The notes beneath the pieces are model-generated. The model saw nothing but the letters and a program-made list of their open reading frames with translations, had not been told where the DNA came from and searched no databases. Source: Acidobacteriota bacterium (lineage in GTDB: Bacteria; Acidobacteriota; UBA6911). Taken from it: DNA of 40,792 nt. Positions 30,178 to 38,833 of the stretch are shown here, piece after piece. Location: positions 1 through 40,792 of the forward strand of contig JAFNAG010000010.1 in assembly GCA_017860135.1 (NCBI GenBank), read 5' to 3'. The translations under genes and the position numbers were made by a program. Position 1 is the stretch's first letter, and the number at the start of each line of letters is the position of its first letter.

Positions 30178-31239
30178 TCAGCCGACAAGGAAACATCCCG
30201 GGTGATGAGCTATAGATTCCCGGATCTGGCGGCGCAGTTCGTCGAGCACGGCCATGTTGCCGAGGGAATCGGATTCGGGGATGGCGGGATCTGCGCCATC
30301 CAGGACTGCTGCGGCCATATCGTCGGCTTCCAGCGAGTACAAAGACCCCGGAGCATCCACCGTACGGACATGCCTGGGAGTCGAACCCGGCAGCCCGACG
30401 GCCAGTTTTGCCCTGGCATCCATCTGCGGAGGAACCGATGTCGACAGAACGTAGGTTGCTCCATGCATCGGCGGTTTCCACGGCACCGGCACTTCGATAT
30501 AGCCGCGGGTGCCGCAGATCGACGCGGTATTGTCCGCATGCACCGTCATCCCACAACTGAAAGAGGCTATGAGACCGCCGGCAAACCGCAGCGTACCGGA
30601 TGCTATCTCGTCGATGGAGTTCTCGGACAGCTTTGCGCTTACCGTCACTGAAATCGGTTCAGCGTTGGCTACGAGCCGTGACAGGTTGATGCAGTAGCAT
30701 CCGACATCCATCAGCGCGCCGCCGGCCAGTGCCGGATTGAAGCGGATGTTCCCTTCCGTCTGGCGTGTGCGGAAGCAGAAGCTGGAGCGGACCAGGAGCG
30801 GCTCGCCGATCGCGCCGCCACGGACTTCCTCGAGCCAGGCGGCAGTCAGCGGGTGCGACCGGTACATGAAAGCCTCGACCAGAATTCGCCCGCTCTTGCG
30901 TGCCACGGCGAACATTTCCGCGGCCTCTTCCCGGGTTGCCGCGATGGGCTTTTCACACAGCACGTGCTTCCCGGCGCGCAGCGCCCGGATCGTCCACTCG
31001 TGGTGCATCGCATTCGGCAGGGAAACATACACGACGTCGATGCCGCCGTCGGCGATGACCTCCTCGTAGGAGCCATAGAATCGAGGTACAGTGTTCTCCT
31101 CTGCAAAGGCCTGTGCTGAATACCGGGATCGCGAGCCAACGGCAGCCAATTCGCATCGTTTTGCCGAAGTCATCCCCTGTGCGAACTGACGCGCAATGTT
31201 TCCGGTTCCCAGAATGCCCCAACGCAGCCTTGTCCCCAT
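30178..31239 (-). CDS. Gfo/Idh/MocA-family NAD(P)-dependent oxidoreductase
   Basis: The 353-residue protein starts with the Rossmann motif RWGILGTGNIARQF (residues 6-19) and carries the family motif E96-K97-P98 in KHVLCEKPIA. The substrate domain follows from about residue 125, with GGALMDVGCYCINLSRLV in the family position. These enzymes oxidise or reduce sugars, inositols or related cyclic compounds in the cytoplasm; the best family guess is a sugar or trans-dihydrodiol-type dehydrogenase. GGGAGG lies 6 bases before the ATG. It is not in an evident operon. GH2 and FucP-like genes in the same window fit a general sugar-use context only loosely. Confidence 0.9.
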   Translation of the reverse strand: MGTRLRWGILGTGNIARQFAQGMTSAKRCELAAVGSRSRYSAQAFAEENTVPRFYGSYEEVIADGGIDVVYVSLPNAMHHEWTIRALRAGKHVLCEKPIAATREEAAEMFAVARKSGRILVEAFMYRSHPLTAAWLEEVRGGAIGEPLLVRSSFCFRTRQTEGNIRFNPALAGGALMDVGCYCINLSRLVANAEPISVTVSAKLSENSIDEIASGTLRFAGGLIASFSCGMTVHADNTASICGTRGYIEVPVPWKPPMHGATYVLSTSVPPQMDARAKLAVGLPGSTPRHVRTVDAPGSLYSLEADDMAAAVLDGADPAIPESDSLGNMAVLDELRRQIRESIAHHPGCFLVG

Positions 31240-31378
31240 CCCGGCCTCCCGGCATGCATGATGCCGCTATTATAGGTCACCAGCAACTCCCCGCATACTT
31301 TCTCCCACGAGTGGCAGCGATGCAGAGCGTCGGATGCGTTACAGGCAGCATCCCGCTGAGGGGTTAGCTCGTTCGAGG

Positions 31379-31759
31379 TTACATGGAGAAGTAAAGGCGA
31401 AGCCCCGGAATATCGGCAAAATCACCAGAGTTCAGAGTCCACAGATCTGCATCTCTCGAAATTGCCACCGCAGCGATGGCGATGTCGATTTCGCGGCCCC
31501 GGGTCCGCGAAATAGCCCGGTACAGACGGGATGCCACGATTGCCTCCGCGACTCCAAAAGGCGCCGCGGCTTTTGCGGGAAACAACGCTTCCTGCGCCTC
31601 GAGTTCCGATGTCAGGCGCGGCCCTCGAAGCCATTCATACAGAACCAGCGACGGGAGCAGCAGACGTTCCCCTTTTTCGATCGCCATCCGCAGCATGGGT
31701 GCAGACCGTTTCGGCCCGGTGAGAGCGTCTATCAGAACCGAGGTATCCACGACGATCAA
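31379..31759 (-). CDS. PIN-domain ribonuclease toxin (VapC family)
   Basis: The TTG start at 31759 gives 126 residues beginning LIVVDTSVLID, the normal N-terminus of the family. It has GGAGAGG 8 bases upstream and overlaps the antitoxin stop as TTGA. An ATG at 31795 would add 12 residues and has no ribosome-binding site. The four acidic residues expected in the active site are present: D5, E42, D92 and D113. VapC toxins cut tRNA or rRNA when freed from the antitoxin. The gene is the second of a two-gene leftward operon. Confidence 0.85.
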   Translation of the reverse strand: MIVVDTSVLIDALTGPKRSAPMLRMAIEKGERLLLPSLVLYEWLRGPRLTSELEAQEALFPAKAAAPFGVAEAIVASRLYRAISRTRGREIDIAIAAVAISRDADLWTLNSGDFADIPGLRLYFSM

Positions 31760-32055
31760 AGGGGGTGCCTCTCCGTGCACTTGCGGCCGCCGCATCGCCG
31801 GGCTTTTGTTATCCCGGCAAGTTCCCTTTTCACCTGCTCCAGAGGGCGGAGGGGGATCTTCGGTACGAGCCGGTCAAAATCTGCCAGCATGCGCCGGCGC
31901 TCGACCTCGCTCATCTTCCCGATGCGGGCGTGGTAATCTCCTATGGCTTCGCGCACCACTGCACTCTTGGGAATCCCCAGGCGTTGGGCCGAATCATTTA
32001 GCCGGGCAATGGTCTGTTCATCCAAAGTAAAAGTAATCTTGGTTTTTGTTACCAT
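31756..32055 (-). CDS. Ribbon-helix-helix antitoxin of the PIN toxin
   Basis: The 99-residue protein starts MVTKTKITFTLDEQTIARLN and continues RLGIPKSAVVREAI, the strand-helix-helix pattern of CopG/RHH DNA-binding antitoxins. The C-terminal half (about 50-99) would bind and block the toxin. Its stop overlaps the toxin start by 4 bases, which fits translational coupling. It probably represses its own promoter, as is usual for this family. No ribosome-binding site is seen before the ATG; see the promoter entry. Confidence 0.82.
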   Translation of the reverse strand: MVTKTKITFTLDEQTIARLNDSAQRLGIPKSAVVREAIGDYHARIGKMSEVERRRMLADFDRLVPKIPLRPLEQVKRELAGITKARRCGGRKCTERHPL

Positions 32056-32064
32056 ACTGATGCA

Positions 32065-32081
32065 ATACTACCATATCTACC
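32065..32081 (-). promoter_or_regulatory. Candidate promoter and operator of the toxin-antitoxin pair
   Basis: On the minus strand TAGTAT (32065-32070) ends 9 bases before the antitoxin ATG, so a transcript would be leaderless or nearly so. GGTAG occurs twice with a 9-base period (32077-32081 and 32068-32072), overlapping the -10 box, as expected for RHH repressor half-sites. The -35 region is poor. Confidence 0.3.
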
Positions 32082-32333
32082 CGTCGGAAGTGATGAAAAC
32101 GTTTCCAGCTCGATCTTATCGGGTACCGGCGCACCTCCACCGCATATTCCCCGGACAGGCCATGCGACTCCCGGGCGCTCGCGCACCGGGCTTCCAGGTT
32201 GACGTGCAATCCCGGAGTTGCGTAGCCTGATCCCGAATTCCGTGATACTCTCAAGGTGGAGAGTAAGCGCATCGTACGTTGCAGTCATGTTTCGTCCGGA
32301 ACTCCCCGGCTTTCCGAAAGGAGACAAACAACC

Positions 32334-33773
32334 GTGTTCACCACCGGTCGCAAGATCATCCCGATCGCCATCCTGGCGCTGGCCTGCTGCGCCGCGGTCC
32401 AGAAGCCGCCGGCAGCCGGCCCCGGCGCCGGGGCCGCTGTGATCCGGATCCCGTTTGAAACCTATACGCTCCCCAACGGCCTGACTGTAATCCTGTCGGT
32501 CGATCGCACCACGCCGACGGTAGCGGTCAATGTCTGGTACCACGTTGGGTCCAAAAACGAACTGCCTGGCCGCACCGGCTTCGCCCACCTGTTCGAGCAC
32601 ATCATGTTCACCGGCTCGGGCCACGTGCCCTACGGCCTGCACGACAAGCTGACCGAGGGGGTGGGCGGCAGCAACAACGGCACGACCTCCAACGACCGCA
32701 CCACCTACTTCGAGATTGTGCCCTCCAACTACCTCGAGTCGGCGCTGTGGCTGGAGTCGGACAGGATGGGATTCCTGCTCGACAAGCTCGACATCGTCAA
32801 GCTCAACGCGCAGCGGGACATCGTCAAAAACGAACGCCGCCAGGGCGTGGATAACCAGCCGTACGGCCGGGTCAACGAGATCCTGTCGCAGACGACTTAT
32901 CCTGCTTCCCACCCGTATTCCTGGGATGTGATCGGCAGCATGGCCGATCTCTCGGCGGCGTCCGAAGAGGACACCAAGAATTTCTTCCGGTTGTACTACG
33001 CTCCCAACAACGCCATTGTGGCGATCGTCGGAGACTTCGACGCCGCTCAGGCGAAGCCGTGGGTCAGCAGGTATTTCGGCGACATCCCGCGGGGCAAGCC
33101 GGTCGCACGCCCATCGGCGCCTCTTGTCACACTGGCTTCCGAGCAGCGGCTGGTGTATGAGGATCGCGTGCAGGTGCCGCGCCTCTATATCCAGTGGCCG
33201 ACCGTAGGCGAAAAAAACGAAGATCAGTATGCGCTCGCCGTCCTGGGCGCCATCCTCGCCGGCCCGCGCACGACCCGGCTTACCAAGGCGCTGGTCTATG
33301 ATCAGCAGGCCGCGGCGTCGGTGTCGGCATATCAGGGCTCGAACGAGGACGTCGGCGAGTTCCGCATCATGATCGTCCCCCGGCCCGACCATACGCTCAC
33401 CAATCTCGAGGGGGCGGCGGATGCCGTCATCGAGAAACTGAAGAGCGAAGGTCCGACGGACGAGGAAATCAGGAAAGCCCTGGCGGGCGAGGAACTGGCT
33501 TTCATGCGCGGCCTCGAGTCCAACCTCGGCAAAGCCATGGTGCTGTGCGACGGCGCCGGTTTCCACGGCGATGCCGGGCGTTTCCGGACGGACTATCAGA
33601 AGTCGCAGGCCGTCACTGCCGCCGACGTCAGGCGGGTGGCCAACAAGTATCTGACGAGCGGCCGGGTCGTCCTGAGCGTCGTGCCCACCGGCAAGGTCGA
33701 TCAGGCATCCAAGCCGGCACAAAGCAGGAATGTCACGGCCGGAAAAACATCACGCCCGGAGGTGCAGCCATGA
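32334..33773 (+). CDS. M16-family zinc metallopeptidase, catalytic subunit
   Basis: The GTG at 32334 has AAAGGAGA upstream and gives 479 residues with a signal-like N-terminus (KIIPIAILALACCAA); an in-frame ATG at 32256 lacks both features. The inverted zinc motif H85-L-F-E88-H89 (GFAHLFEHIMF) is intact, and E167 (DIVKNERRQ) is placed as the third ligand. Two insulinase-type domains follow (about 45-190 and 200-390). Such proteins degrade peptides in the periplasm. It overlaps the next gene by ATGA, and the pair probably forms a heterodimer like other M16B two-subunit peptidases. Confidence 0.9.
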   Translation: MFTTGRKIIPIAILALACCAAVQKPPAAGPGAGAAVIRIPFETYTLPNGLTVILSVDRTTPTVAVNVWYHVGSKNELPGRTGFAHLFEHIMFTGSGHVPYGLHDKLTEGVGGSNNGTTSNDRTTYFEIVPSNYLESALWLESDRMGFLLDKLDIVKLNAQRDIVKNERRQGVDNQPYGRVNEILSQTTYPASHPYSWDVIGSMADLSAASEEDTKNFFRLYYAPNNAIVAIVGDFDAAQAKPWVSRYFGDIPRGKPVARPSAPLVTLASEQRLVYEDRVQVPRLYIQWPTVGEKNEDQYALAVLGAILAGPRTTRLTKALVYDQQAAASVSAYQGSNEDVGEFRIMIVPRPDHTLTNLEGAADAVIEKLKSEGPTDEEIRKALAGEELAFMRGLESNLGKAMVLCDGAGFHGDAGRFRTDYQKSQAVTAADVRRVANKYLTSGRVVLSVVPTGKVDQASKPAQSRNVTAGKTSRPEVQP

Positions 33774-35242
33774 AACCTAAAAATCCGTATTCCAGATCCG
33801 CCGGTATGTTGCTCTGTTCCTGCGTGGTCCTGGCTCTCCTGTCTCCGCCGCTGCTCGCCCGGCAGGCTCTCGACCGCAGCAAAATCCCGCCGCCGGGCAA
33901 GACTCCGGAGTTACACGTCCCGGCGTGGAGCAGAACCACGCTTGCCAACGGCGCCGAGCTGATCGTCTCGGAAAAGCACGATCTGCCGCTGGTATCGTTT
34001 TCCCTGACGATCCTGGGCGGCTCGTGCCAGTTCGAGGCGGTTGACCGCCGCGGGCTGGCAGGCATTGCGGCTGCCATGATGAGCGAGGGGACGAAGTCGC
34101 GCAACGGCGAGGAACTGTCGAGTGCGCTGCAGTTGCTGGGTACCAGCGTGAGCGTCGGGATCGGGACGGAAACCGGATCGATGAGCTTCGTATCGACGGC
34201 CGGGAAGTTCGGCGCCACGCTCGAGATACTGGCCGACATGCTGCTGAACTCGACCTTTCCGGCGGACGCGCTCGAGCGGATCCGCGCGCAGCGGCTGGTG
34301 GCATTGACCCAGGCCAAGGCACAGCCGGGCTCGATCGCCGCGCGCGTGTTTCCCCGGGTCCTCTACGGCACCTCACATCCGTATGGCCAGAACGTGACCG
34401 AGGAGTCATACCGCGCCATCACGCGCGATGAAATCGCCTCCTTCTGCAAGACCTATTTCCAGCCCGGGCGGGCTCTGATCGTCGTGAGCGGGGATGTTAC
34501 GCAGGCTGCCGTGAAAACGACGATCGACAGGGCGCTGGCGGCCTGGCCTGCCGGAGGAGCGAAACCGGCCTTCTCCTATCCGGCGCTGCCGGCGGCGCGG
34601 CCGGCGACGATCTACATCGTCGACAAACCCGGCGCCGCACAATCGACCCTGGCCATCGGCCATCCCGGGCCGCCGCGCAGCACTCCCGATTTCTACGCGA
34701 TCCAGGTGATGAACCTCATGCTCGGCGGGATGTTCCAGTCGCGGCTCAATGCCAACATCCGGGAGGAAAAGGGCTACAGCTACGGAGTAAACTCGGGATT
34801 CTCCTTCGGCCGGGGCCCCGGGCCTTTCCGCGCGGGGGGTGACGTTCAAACGGCGAAGACCGACGCGTCGCTCATCGAGTTCATGAAGGAGTTTCGCGGC
34901 ATCGCCGGCAGCCGCCCGGTTACGGACGAGGAACTGACCATGGCCAAGGATGCGCTCGTGCAGCGGCTCCCGGGCCAGTTCGCCTCGGTGACCGCCATCA
35001 ACAGCGCAATCGCGTCGCTGTGGCAACAGGGTCTGCCGGACGACTATTACCAGAAGTATGGTGCGGCAGTCGCCGCCATCACCAAGGAAGACGTGCTGCG
35101 GGTTGCGAAGCAGTACATCGACCCCGACCACATCTCGATGGTTATCGTCGGCGACCGCGCCAGCATCGAAGCGCCGCTGAAGGCGACCGGCTTCGGGCCG
35201 ATCGTGATCCTCGACATCGAAGGAAATCCCAAGACCAACTAG
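33770..35242 (+). CDS. M16-family peptidase-like subunit lacking zinc ligands
   Basis: The ATG at 33770 overlaps the stop of the catalytic subunit and follows CCCGGAGGTG. The 490-residue product has a signal peptide (about 1-31) and two M16 domains. Where active members read GLAHLLEHM, it reads GLAGIAAAMM (95-104), so both His and the Glu are replaced. The C-terminal domain keeps the REEKGYSYGVNS substrate-side motif. This is the usual division of labour in M16 pairs: one subunit binds zinc, the other supplies the Arg/Tyr substrate contacts. The in-frame open region upstream to 33545 overlaps the first gene and is not used. Confidence 0.88.
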   Translation: MKPKNPYSRSAGMLLCSCVVLALLSPPLLARQALDRSKIPPPGKTPELHVPAWSRTTLANGAELIVSEKHDLPLVSFSLTILGGSCQFEAVDRRGLAGIAAAMMSEGTKSRNGEELSSALQLLGTSVSVGIGTETGSMSFVSTAGKFGATLEILADMLLNSTFPADALERIRAQRLVALTQAKAQPGSIAARVFPRVLYGTSHPYGQNVTEESYRAITRDEIASFCKTYFQPGRALIVVSGDVTQAAVKTTIDRALAAWPAGGAKPAFSYPALPAARPATIYIVDKPGAAQSTLAIGHPGPPRSTPDFYAIQVMNLMLGGMFQSRLNANIREEKGYSYGVNSGFSFGRGPGPFRAGGDVQTAKTDASLIEFMKEFRGIAGSRPVTDEELTMAKDALVQRLPGQFASVTAINSAIASLWQQGLPDDYYQKYGAAVAAITKEDVLRVAKQYIDPDHISMVIVGDRASIEAPLKATGFGPIVILDIEGNPKTN

Positions 35243-35253
35243 TCATGCTTGAA

Positions 35254-35281
35254 GGGGACAGTCCCTCCGGGAACTGTCCCC
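35254..35281. repeat. Palindrome after the M16 pair
   Basis: GGGGACAGT (35254-35262) and ACTGTCCCC (35273-35281) form a perfect 9-base stem, with CCC and GGG able to extend it inside. No U-tract follows. The GGGGAC end recalls the palindromic family at 4811, 6149 and 38661, but the match is too short to join them. The rest of 35243-35496 shows no gene. Confidence 0.5.
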
Positions 35282-35496
35282 GGAAGCGCGCGGATAGTGA
35301 TCTGCCCTTCAGCCGGGGTCCCGCAAGGCAAAAATCTTCAGCCGAACTGCAAATGATTGTAATGGCGATAATTGGCTGCCCTCTCTCCTCCGCTTCAAGT
35401 GGGTCAGAGACACAAAGGCACTCGGCAGGAAGGCCATCCGTTGTCTGAAGCTGCGGCATAACCGGGAAGCCTGCCGGGTTTTACCGGTTTTAAAGA

Positions 35497-36240
35497 TTGC
35501 CGGAAGTCTGTGTCGAATCGGTTGAGGGCGCATTCGCCGCCCAGGAGGGAGGCGCAGACCGGGTGGAGCTGTGCGCAAATCTGCTCGAGGGAGGCACGAC
35601 ACCAGGCGCGGCATCGATACGGGCTGCCCGGAACTTCCTGCACATAGGCTGGCATGTCATGATCCGTCCCCGGGGGGGAGACTTCTGCTACTCTGCGACC
35701 GAATTTGAAATCATGAACCTCGACATTGAAACGGCAGGGGAATCGGTTGCCGACGATGTTGTGATCGGACATCCTCAATCCGGATGGCACGGTCTACAGA
35801 CCGCACACCCGCGCACTGACCGAACTGGCCAAGCCGATGAAGGTCACGTTCCACAGTGCACTCGACATGTCGCGCGACCCCTGCGAGGCCATGGAGAACC
35901 AGATTTCAGTCGGCATCGACCGCATTCTCACTTCCGGGCAGCAGAGCAGCGCGCTGGAGGGCCTCGACCTGATTTCCGATCTCGTCCACAAAGCCGGGAA
36001 TCGCGTCATCGTCATCATGCCCGGAGGCGGGATCAACGAACGGAATTTCAGCAGGATCCTCGACCGGGCGGGGCCAAAGAGCTGCGCGTCGCCGCATTGA
36101 CGACCATCGAGGGATCCATGAAGTCTCGCAACGAGAGGTGCTTTATGGGCGGCGAGCTCCGGCCGCCGGAATTCAGCCTGCTCGCGACCGATGTCGCCCG
36201 GGTCCGCAGCTTCATGCAGGAGTTTCGGGTCCGCGAGTAA
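35497..36240 (+). pseudogene. cutC: CutC-family protein gene with two compensating frameshifts
   Basis: Frame 1 starts at a TTG and reads PEVCVESVEGAFAAQEGGAD, then RPRGGDFCYS, clear CutC. Near 35770 one extra base (GGACATCCTC) moves the homology to another frame, which reads MKVTFHSALDMSRDP, RILTSGQQSSALEG and IIMPGGGINERN. Near 36070 (GCGGGGCCAAAG) a missing base returns it to frame 1: KELRVAALTTIEGSMKSRN to the end. CutC has been linked to copper tolerance, though its role is disputed. About 100 central residues are out of frame, so the gene is broken unless these are assembly errors. The second site is a G run, where such errors are common. Confidence 0.75.
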
Positions 36241-36531
36241 CCGCATGTTTGTCAGTCCGAGTCCTGGGCTTTCCCCCGGCAATCGCAGGGAGATCCGAGT
36301 AATCGACCACACCCGGAATGGAGCTTGTTGCTGACGGGGCGACACAAACACGTCATCGTAATTGTGAAATCACCCAATACGGCCTTGGTCTTATCTCTAA
36401 ACAACCTTTTTCCGGCGCGATTCGTATAATCCGTGGTACGGTTGTGGCCGGCCGAATATCGGGGGAATCGGATGCCTGCGTATCAACTGCTATGATAGTG
36501 ATTCAAATTTAGCAAAACCGAGGAGGGTAGA

Positions 36532-37134
36532 ATGAAAAAGGGCTTGCTCATAGGTTTGGGCATAATCGTGGTCCTGGTTCTGATCATCGGCTTTGCCATC
36601 CAGGGCACCTACAACGACATCGTGGCCAAAGAGCAGGAAGTCAGCCAGCAATGGGCGCAGGTGGAAAATGTCTACCAGCGCCGTGCCGACCTGATCCCCA
36701 ACCTGGTGGCGACCGTAAAGGGCTATGCCGCGCATGAAAGCGAAGTGCTGGAGACGGTTACGGCATCCCGTGCCCAGGTGGGCTCCGTCCGGGTAACCCC
36801 CGACATCTTGAACAATCAGGCTGAGTTTCAAAAGTTCCAGCAGGCGCAAGCAGGCCTGTCGAGCGCCCTTTCACGGCTGATGCTGGTAGTTGAAAGATAT
36901 CCGGACCTCAAGGCCAATCAGAACTTTCTCGAACTGCAGAGCCAGCTCGAAGGATCCGAGAACAGGATCGCGCAAGAGCGGAAGAGGTTCAACGAAAGCG
37001 CGCAGGCCTACAACACCCGGATCAAGCAGTTCCCTGCCGTTATCGTGGCAAAGTCCTTCGGCTTCAACGAGAAGCAGTATTTCCAGAGTACGCCGGGCAG
37101 CGAGAAGCCGCCGGTAGTGAACTTCGGCAAGTGA
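36532..37134 (+). CDS. lemA: LemA family protein
   Basis: The 200-residue protein has one N-terminal membrane segment (residues 5-24) with a short cytoplasmic start, then a long helical bundle outside. Family features are TYNDIVAKEQEVSQQWAQVENVYQRR and DLIPNLVATVKGYAAHE, and RIAQERKRFNESAQAYNTRI near the end. LemA proteins have no settled function but are commonly encoded with TPM-domain proteins, as here. AGGAGGG lies 6 bases before the ATG. A TATAAT at 36425-36430, about 100 bases upstream, is a possible -10 box without a good -35. The 291-base spacer before the gene shows nothing else. Confidence 0.92.
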   Translation: MKKGLLIGLGIIVVLVLIIGFAIQGTYNDIVAKEQEVSQQWAQVENVYQRRADLIPNLVATVKGYAAHESEVLETVTASRAQVGSVRVTPDILNNQAEFQKFQQAQAGLSSALSRLMLVVERYPDLKANQNFLELQSQLEGSENRIAQERKRFNESAQAYNTRIKQFPAVIVAKSFGFNEKQYFQSTPGSEKPPVVNFGK

Positions 37135-37137
37135 GCG

Positions 37138-37963
37138 ATGTCTAATAGAACACGCCTGACATTGGCCGGCGCCGGCCTGGTTCTCTTATTGCTGGCATCC
37201 GGTGCCCGTGCGCTTGATGTTCCCAAGCTCCAGGCGCGGGTAACGGATCTGGCCGGCGTGCTTACTACCGAGCATGGAGGACTATTCGGTGCGGGTGGCC
37301 ACAGCCTGGAGACTGGGGCAGAAGGGCCGGGACAACGGGGCACTCCTGTTCATCTCGATGAAGGAGAGGAAGATTCGCATCGAAGTGGGCTATGGCCTGG
37401 AGCCGACCCTGACCGACGCACTCAGCAGCCGCATCATCCGGAACGAGATCGCTCCCAGATTCAGGGATGGGGATTTCCCAGGAGGCATCGAAGCCGGTGT
37501 CAGCGGCGTAATGCGGGCGGTCCGGGGCGCATACCAGGCTTCGCCGGGTGCTGAAGACCACTCGCAGCGCCGGGATGGTTCCGGCAACGGCTATCAATTT
37601 CTTGTATTTCTTCTCGCCCCGATGCTCTGGGTACTGGGTTCGACCGGAAAATGGGGCGGCAGCGTCCTTGGTGGCGGGGCTGGGCTGCTGCTCATTTACT
37701 GGCTCCTCGGAGTCACTTTGGTCCCGATGTTGATCGGCGGCGGCGTCGGTTCGGTTTTGGGCGGCGTCATCGGTGCGTTCATACAAGCGGGCGCCCGTTC
37801 CGGCACTCACGCCGGCAGACGTCCGGGAGGTTTTGCCGGCCCGTTCTTCCCGGGCGGCGGTTTCGGCGGGGGAGGCTTCGGCCGCGGAGGTGGTGGTTTC
37901 GGCGGCGGATTTTCCGGCGGCGGGGGTGGCTTCGGCGGCGGTGGCGCTTCCGGAAGCTGGTGA
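37138..37963 (+). pseudogene. TPM-domain (TLP18.3/Psb32-type) gene with an out-of-frame internal deletion
   Basis: It starts 3 bases after lemA with a signal peptide and VPKLQARVTDLAGVLTTE. At about 37270 homology jumps to another frame that continues EDYSVRVATAWRLGQKGRDNGALLF, ERKIRIEVGYGLE and FRDGDFPGGIEAGV. Compared with the family, about 33 residues of the TPM core are missing and the reading frame changes. The second frame ends with two membrane segments and a Gly-rich tail (GGGFGGGGFGRGGGGFGGG), typical of YgcG-like proteins. A start at ATG 37274 is possible but has no ribosome-binding site and would lack signal and N-terminal fold. Assembly error cannot be excluded, but a loss of this size is less likely to be one. 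Confidence 0.7.
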
Positions 37964-38045
37964 ACCGATGCATGGCAGGAATTTCTGCAGCCGAATCTTG
38001 GGCATTGTTGCCCCGGCACTACCAACAGGAGAGATTTCGGACGCC

Positions 38046-38726
38046 ATGCTGTTGACGGAATACGACAAAAAAGCCATAGCCGAGGCAGTCCAAAAAGCAG
38101 AGTTGGGCACTTCGGGTGAAATAGTCTTTGCCCTGACGGATGCGTCGGGACACTACCACCACGCTGACCTGCAGGGAGCACTCGCGGGATCGATCATCGC
38201 CACCGCAGTGTATCTGATGCTCCCAACCCCGCAAACGATCGGCATGGTCATATGGATCGAGCTCATTTCCTTCGCGCTGTTTCGCGCCCTGATTCCGCGC
38301 TTCCCGCTGCGCCGCTGGTTCATCTCCTCCCGGGAAATGGACGAGTCCGTTCACGAAGCCGCATTCCGGGAGTTCTACGCGAGCGGCTTGTACAAGACCC
38401 GCGAACTCAACGGCGTCCTCATCTATCTTTCCTGTCTCGAACGACGTGTGGTGGTCCTGGCCGACAGAGGCATCCACGAAAAGATGGGAAACCCGCACTG
38501 GAACGATGTCCGCGACAAGATCATCCAGGGAATCAGACAGGGAAAGCCGCGGGAGGGCATCTGCGCGGCCATCGAAACCTGCGGCAAGGCGTTGGCGGCG
38601 CACTTCCCACGCCGCACGGATGACTCAAACGAACTCCCCGACGAAGTCATCGACCGCAAAAAACTGGGGACGCTGCCCGGTTCTGCAGACGACTATTCGG
38701 GAATGCGCCCTCCACGCGACGCATAA
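38046..38726 (+). CDS. TPM-domain membrane protein
   Basis: From the ATG at 38046 (CAGGAGAG about 12 bases upstream) the product has 226 residues and begins LLTEYDKKAIAEAVQKAE, as family members do. An in-frame ATG at 37968 is the alternative. TSGEIVFALTDAS is the start of the TPM domain; two membrane segments lie at about 42-78, and the rest (SREMDESVHEAAFREFY, NGVLIYLSCLERRVVVLADRGI) completes the domain. It is the third gene of the lemA cluster. Its last 22 codons are encoded inside palindromic element D, so the C-terminus (KKLGTLPGSADD onward) is probably foreign to the original gene. Confidence 0.82.
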   Translation: MLLTEYDKKAIAEAVQKAELGTSGEIVFALTDASGHYHHADLQGALAGSIIATAVYLMLPTPQTIGMVIWIELISFALFRALIPRFPLRRWFISSREMDESVHEAAFREFYASGLYKTRELNGVLIYLSCLERRVVVLADRGIHEKMGNPHWNDVRDKIIQGIRQGKPREGICAAIETCGKALAAHFPRRTDDSNELPDEVIDRKKLGTLPGSADDYSGMRPPRDA

Positions 38727-38746
38727 CCATGCAGCGTCCCCAGTTT
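38661..38746. repeat. Palindromic element D, overlapping the 3' end of the TPM gene
   Basis: AAACTGGGGACGCTGC (38661-38676) and its exact complement (38731-38746) form a 16-base inverted repeat with a 54-base centre. The end GGGACGCTGCCCGGTTC matches element A's GGGACGTTGCCCTATTC at 14 of 17 positions, so it belongs to the same family although 32 kb away. It supplies the last codons and stop of the TPM gene. Confidence 0.7.
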
Positions 38747-38773
38747 CGTGGCCCGATTACTGGAAACAAAGAC

Positions 38774-38793
38774 TCTCCCGGAGAAACGGGAGA
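38774..38793 (-). terminator. Terminator candidate of the FucP-like gene
   Basis: TCTCCCG / CGGGAGA form a 7-base stem with a 6-base loop. Read leftward it is followed by GTCTTTGTTTCC, a U-rich stretch, 40 bases past the symporter stop. Confidence 0.45.
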
Positions 38794-38833
38794 ATCCCGG
38801 AGTCGATGCGATACTTGAACAAGCGAAATGATC

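Noticed and set aside
32049-33722. Open frame of 557 codons antisense to the M16 catalytic subunit
   Set aside because: It crosses a well-supported peptidase gene and the toxin-antitoxin promoter region and shows only shadow-type composition.
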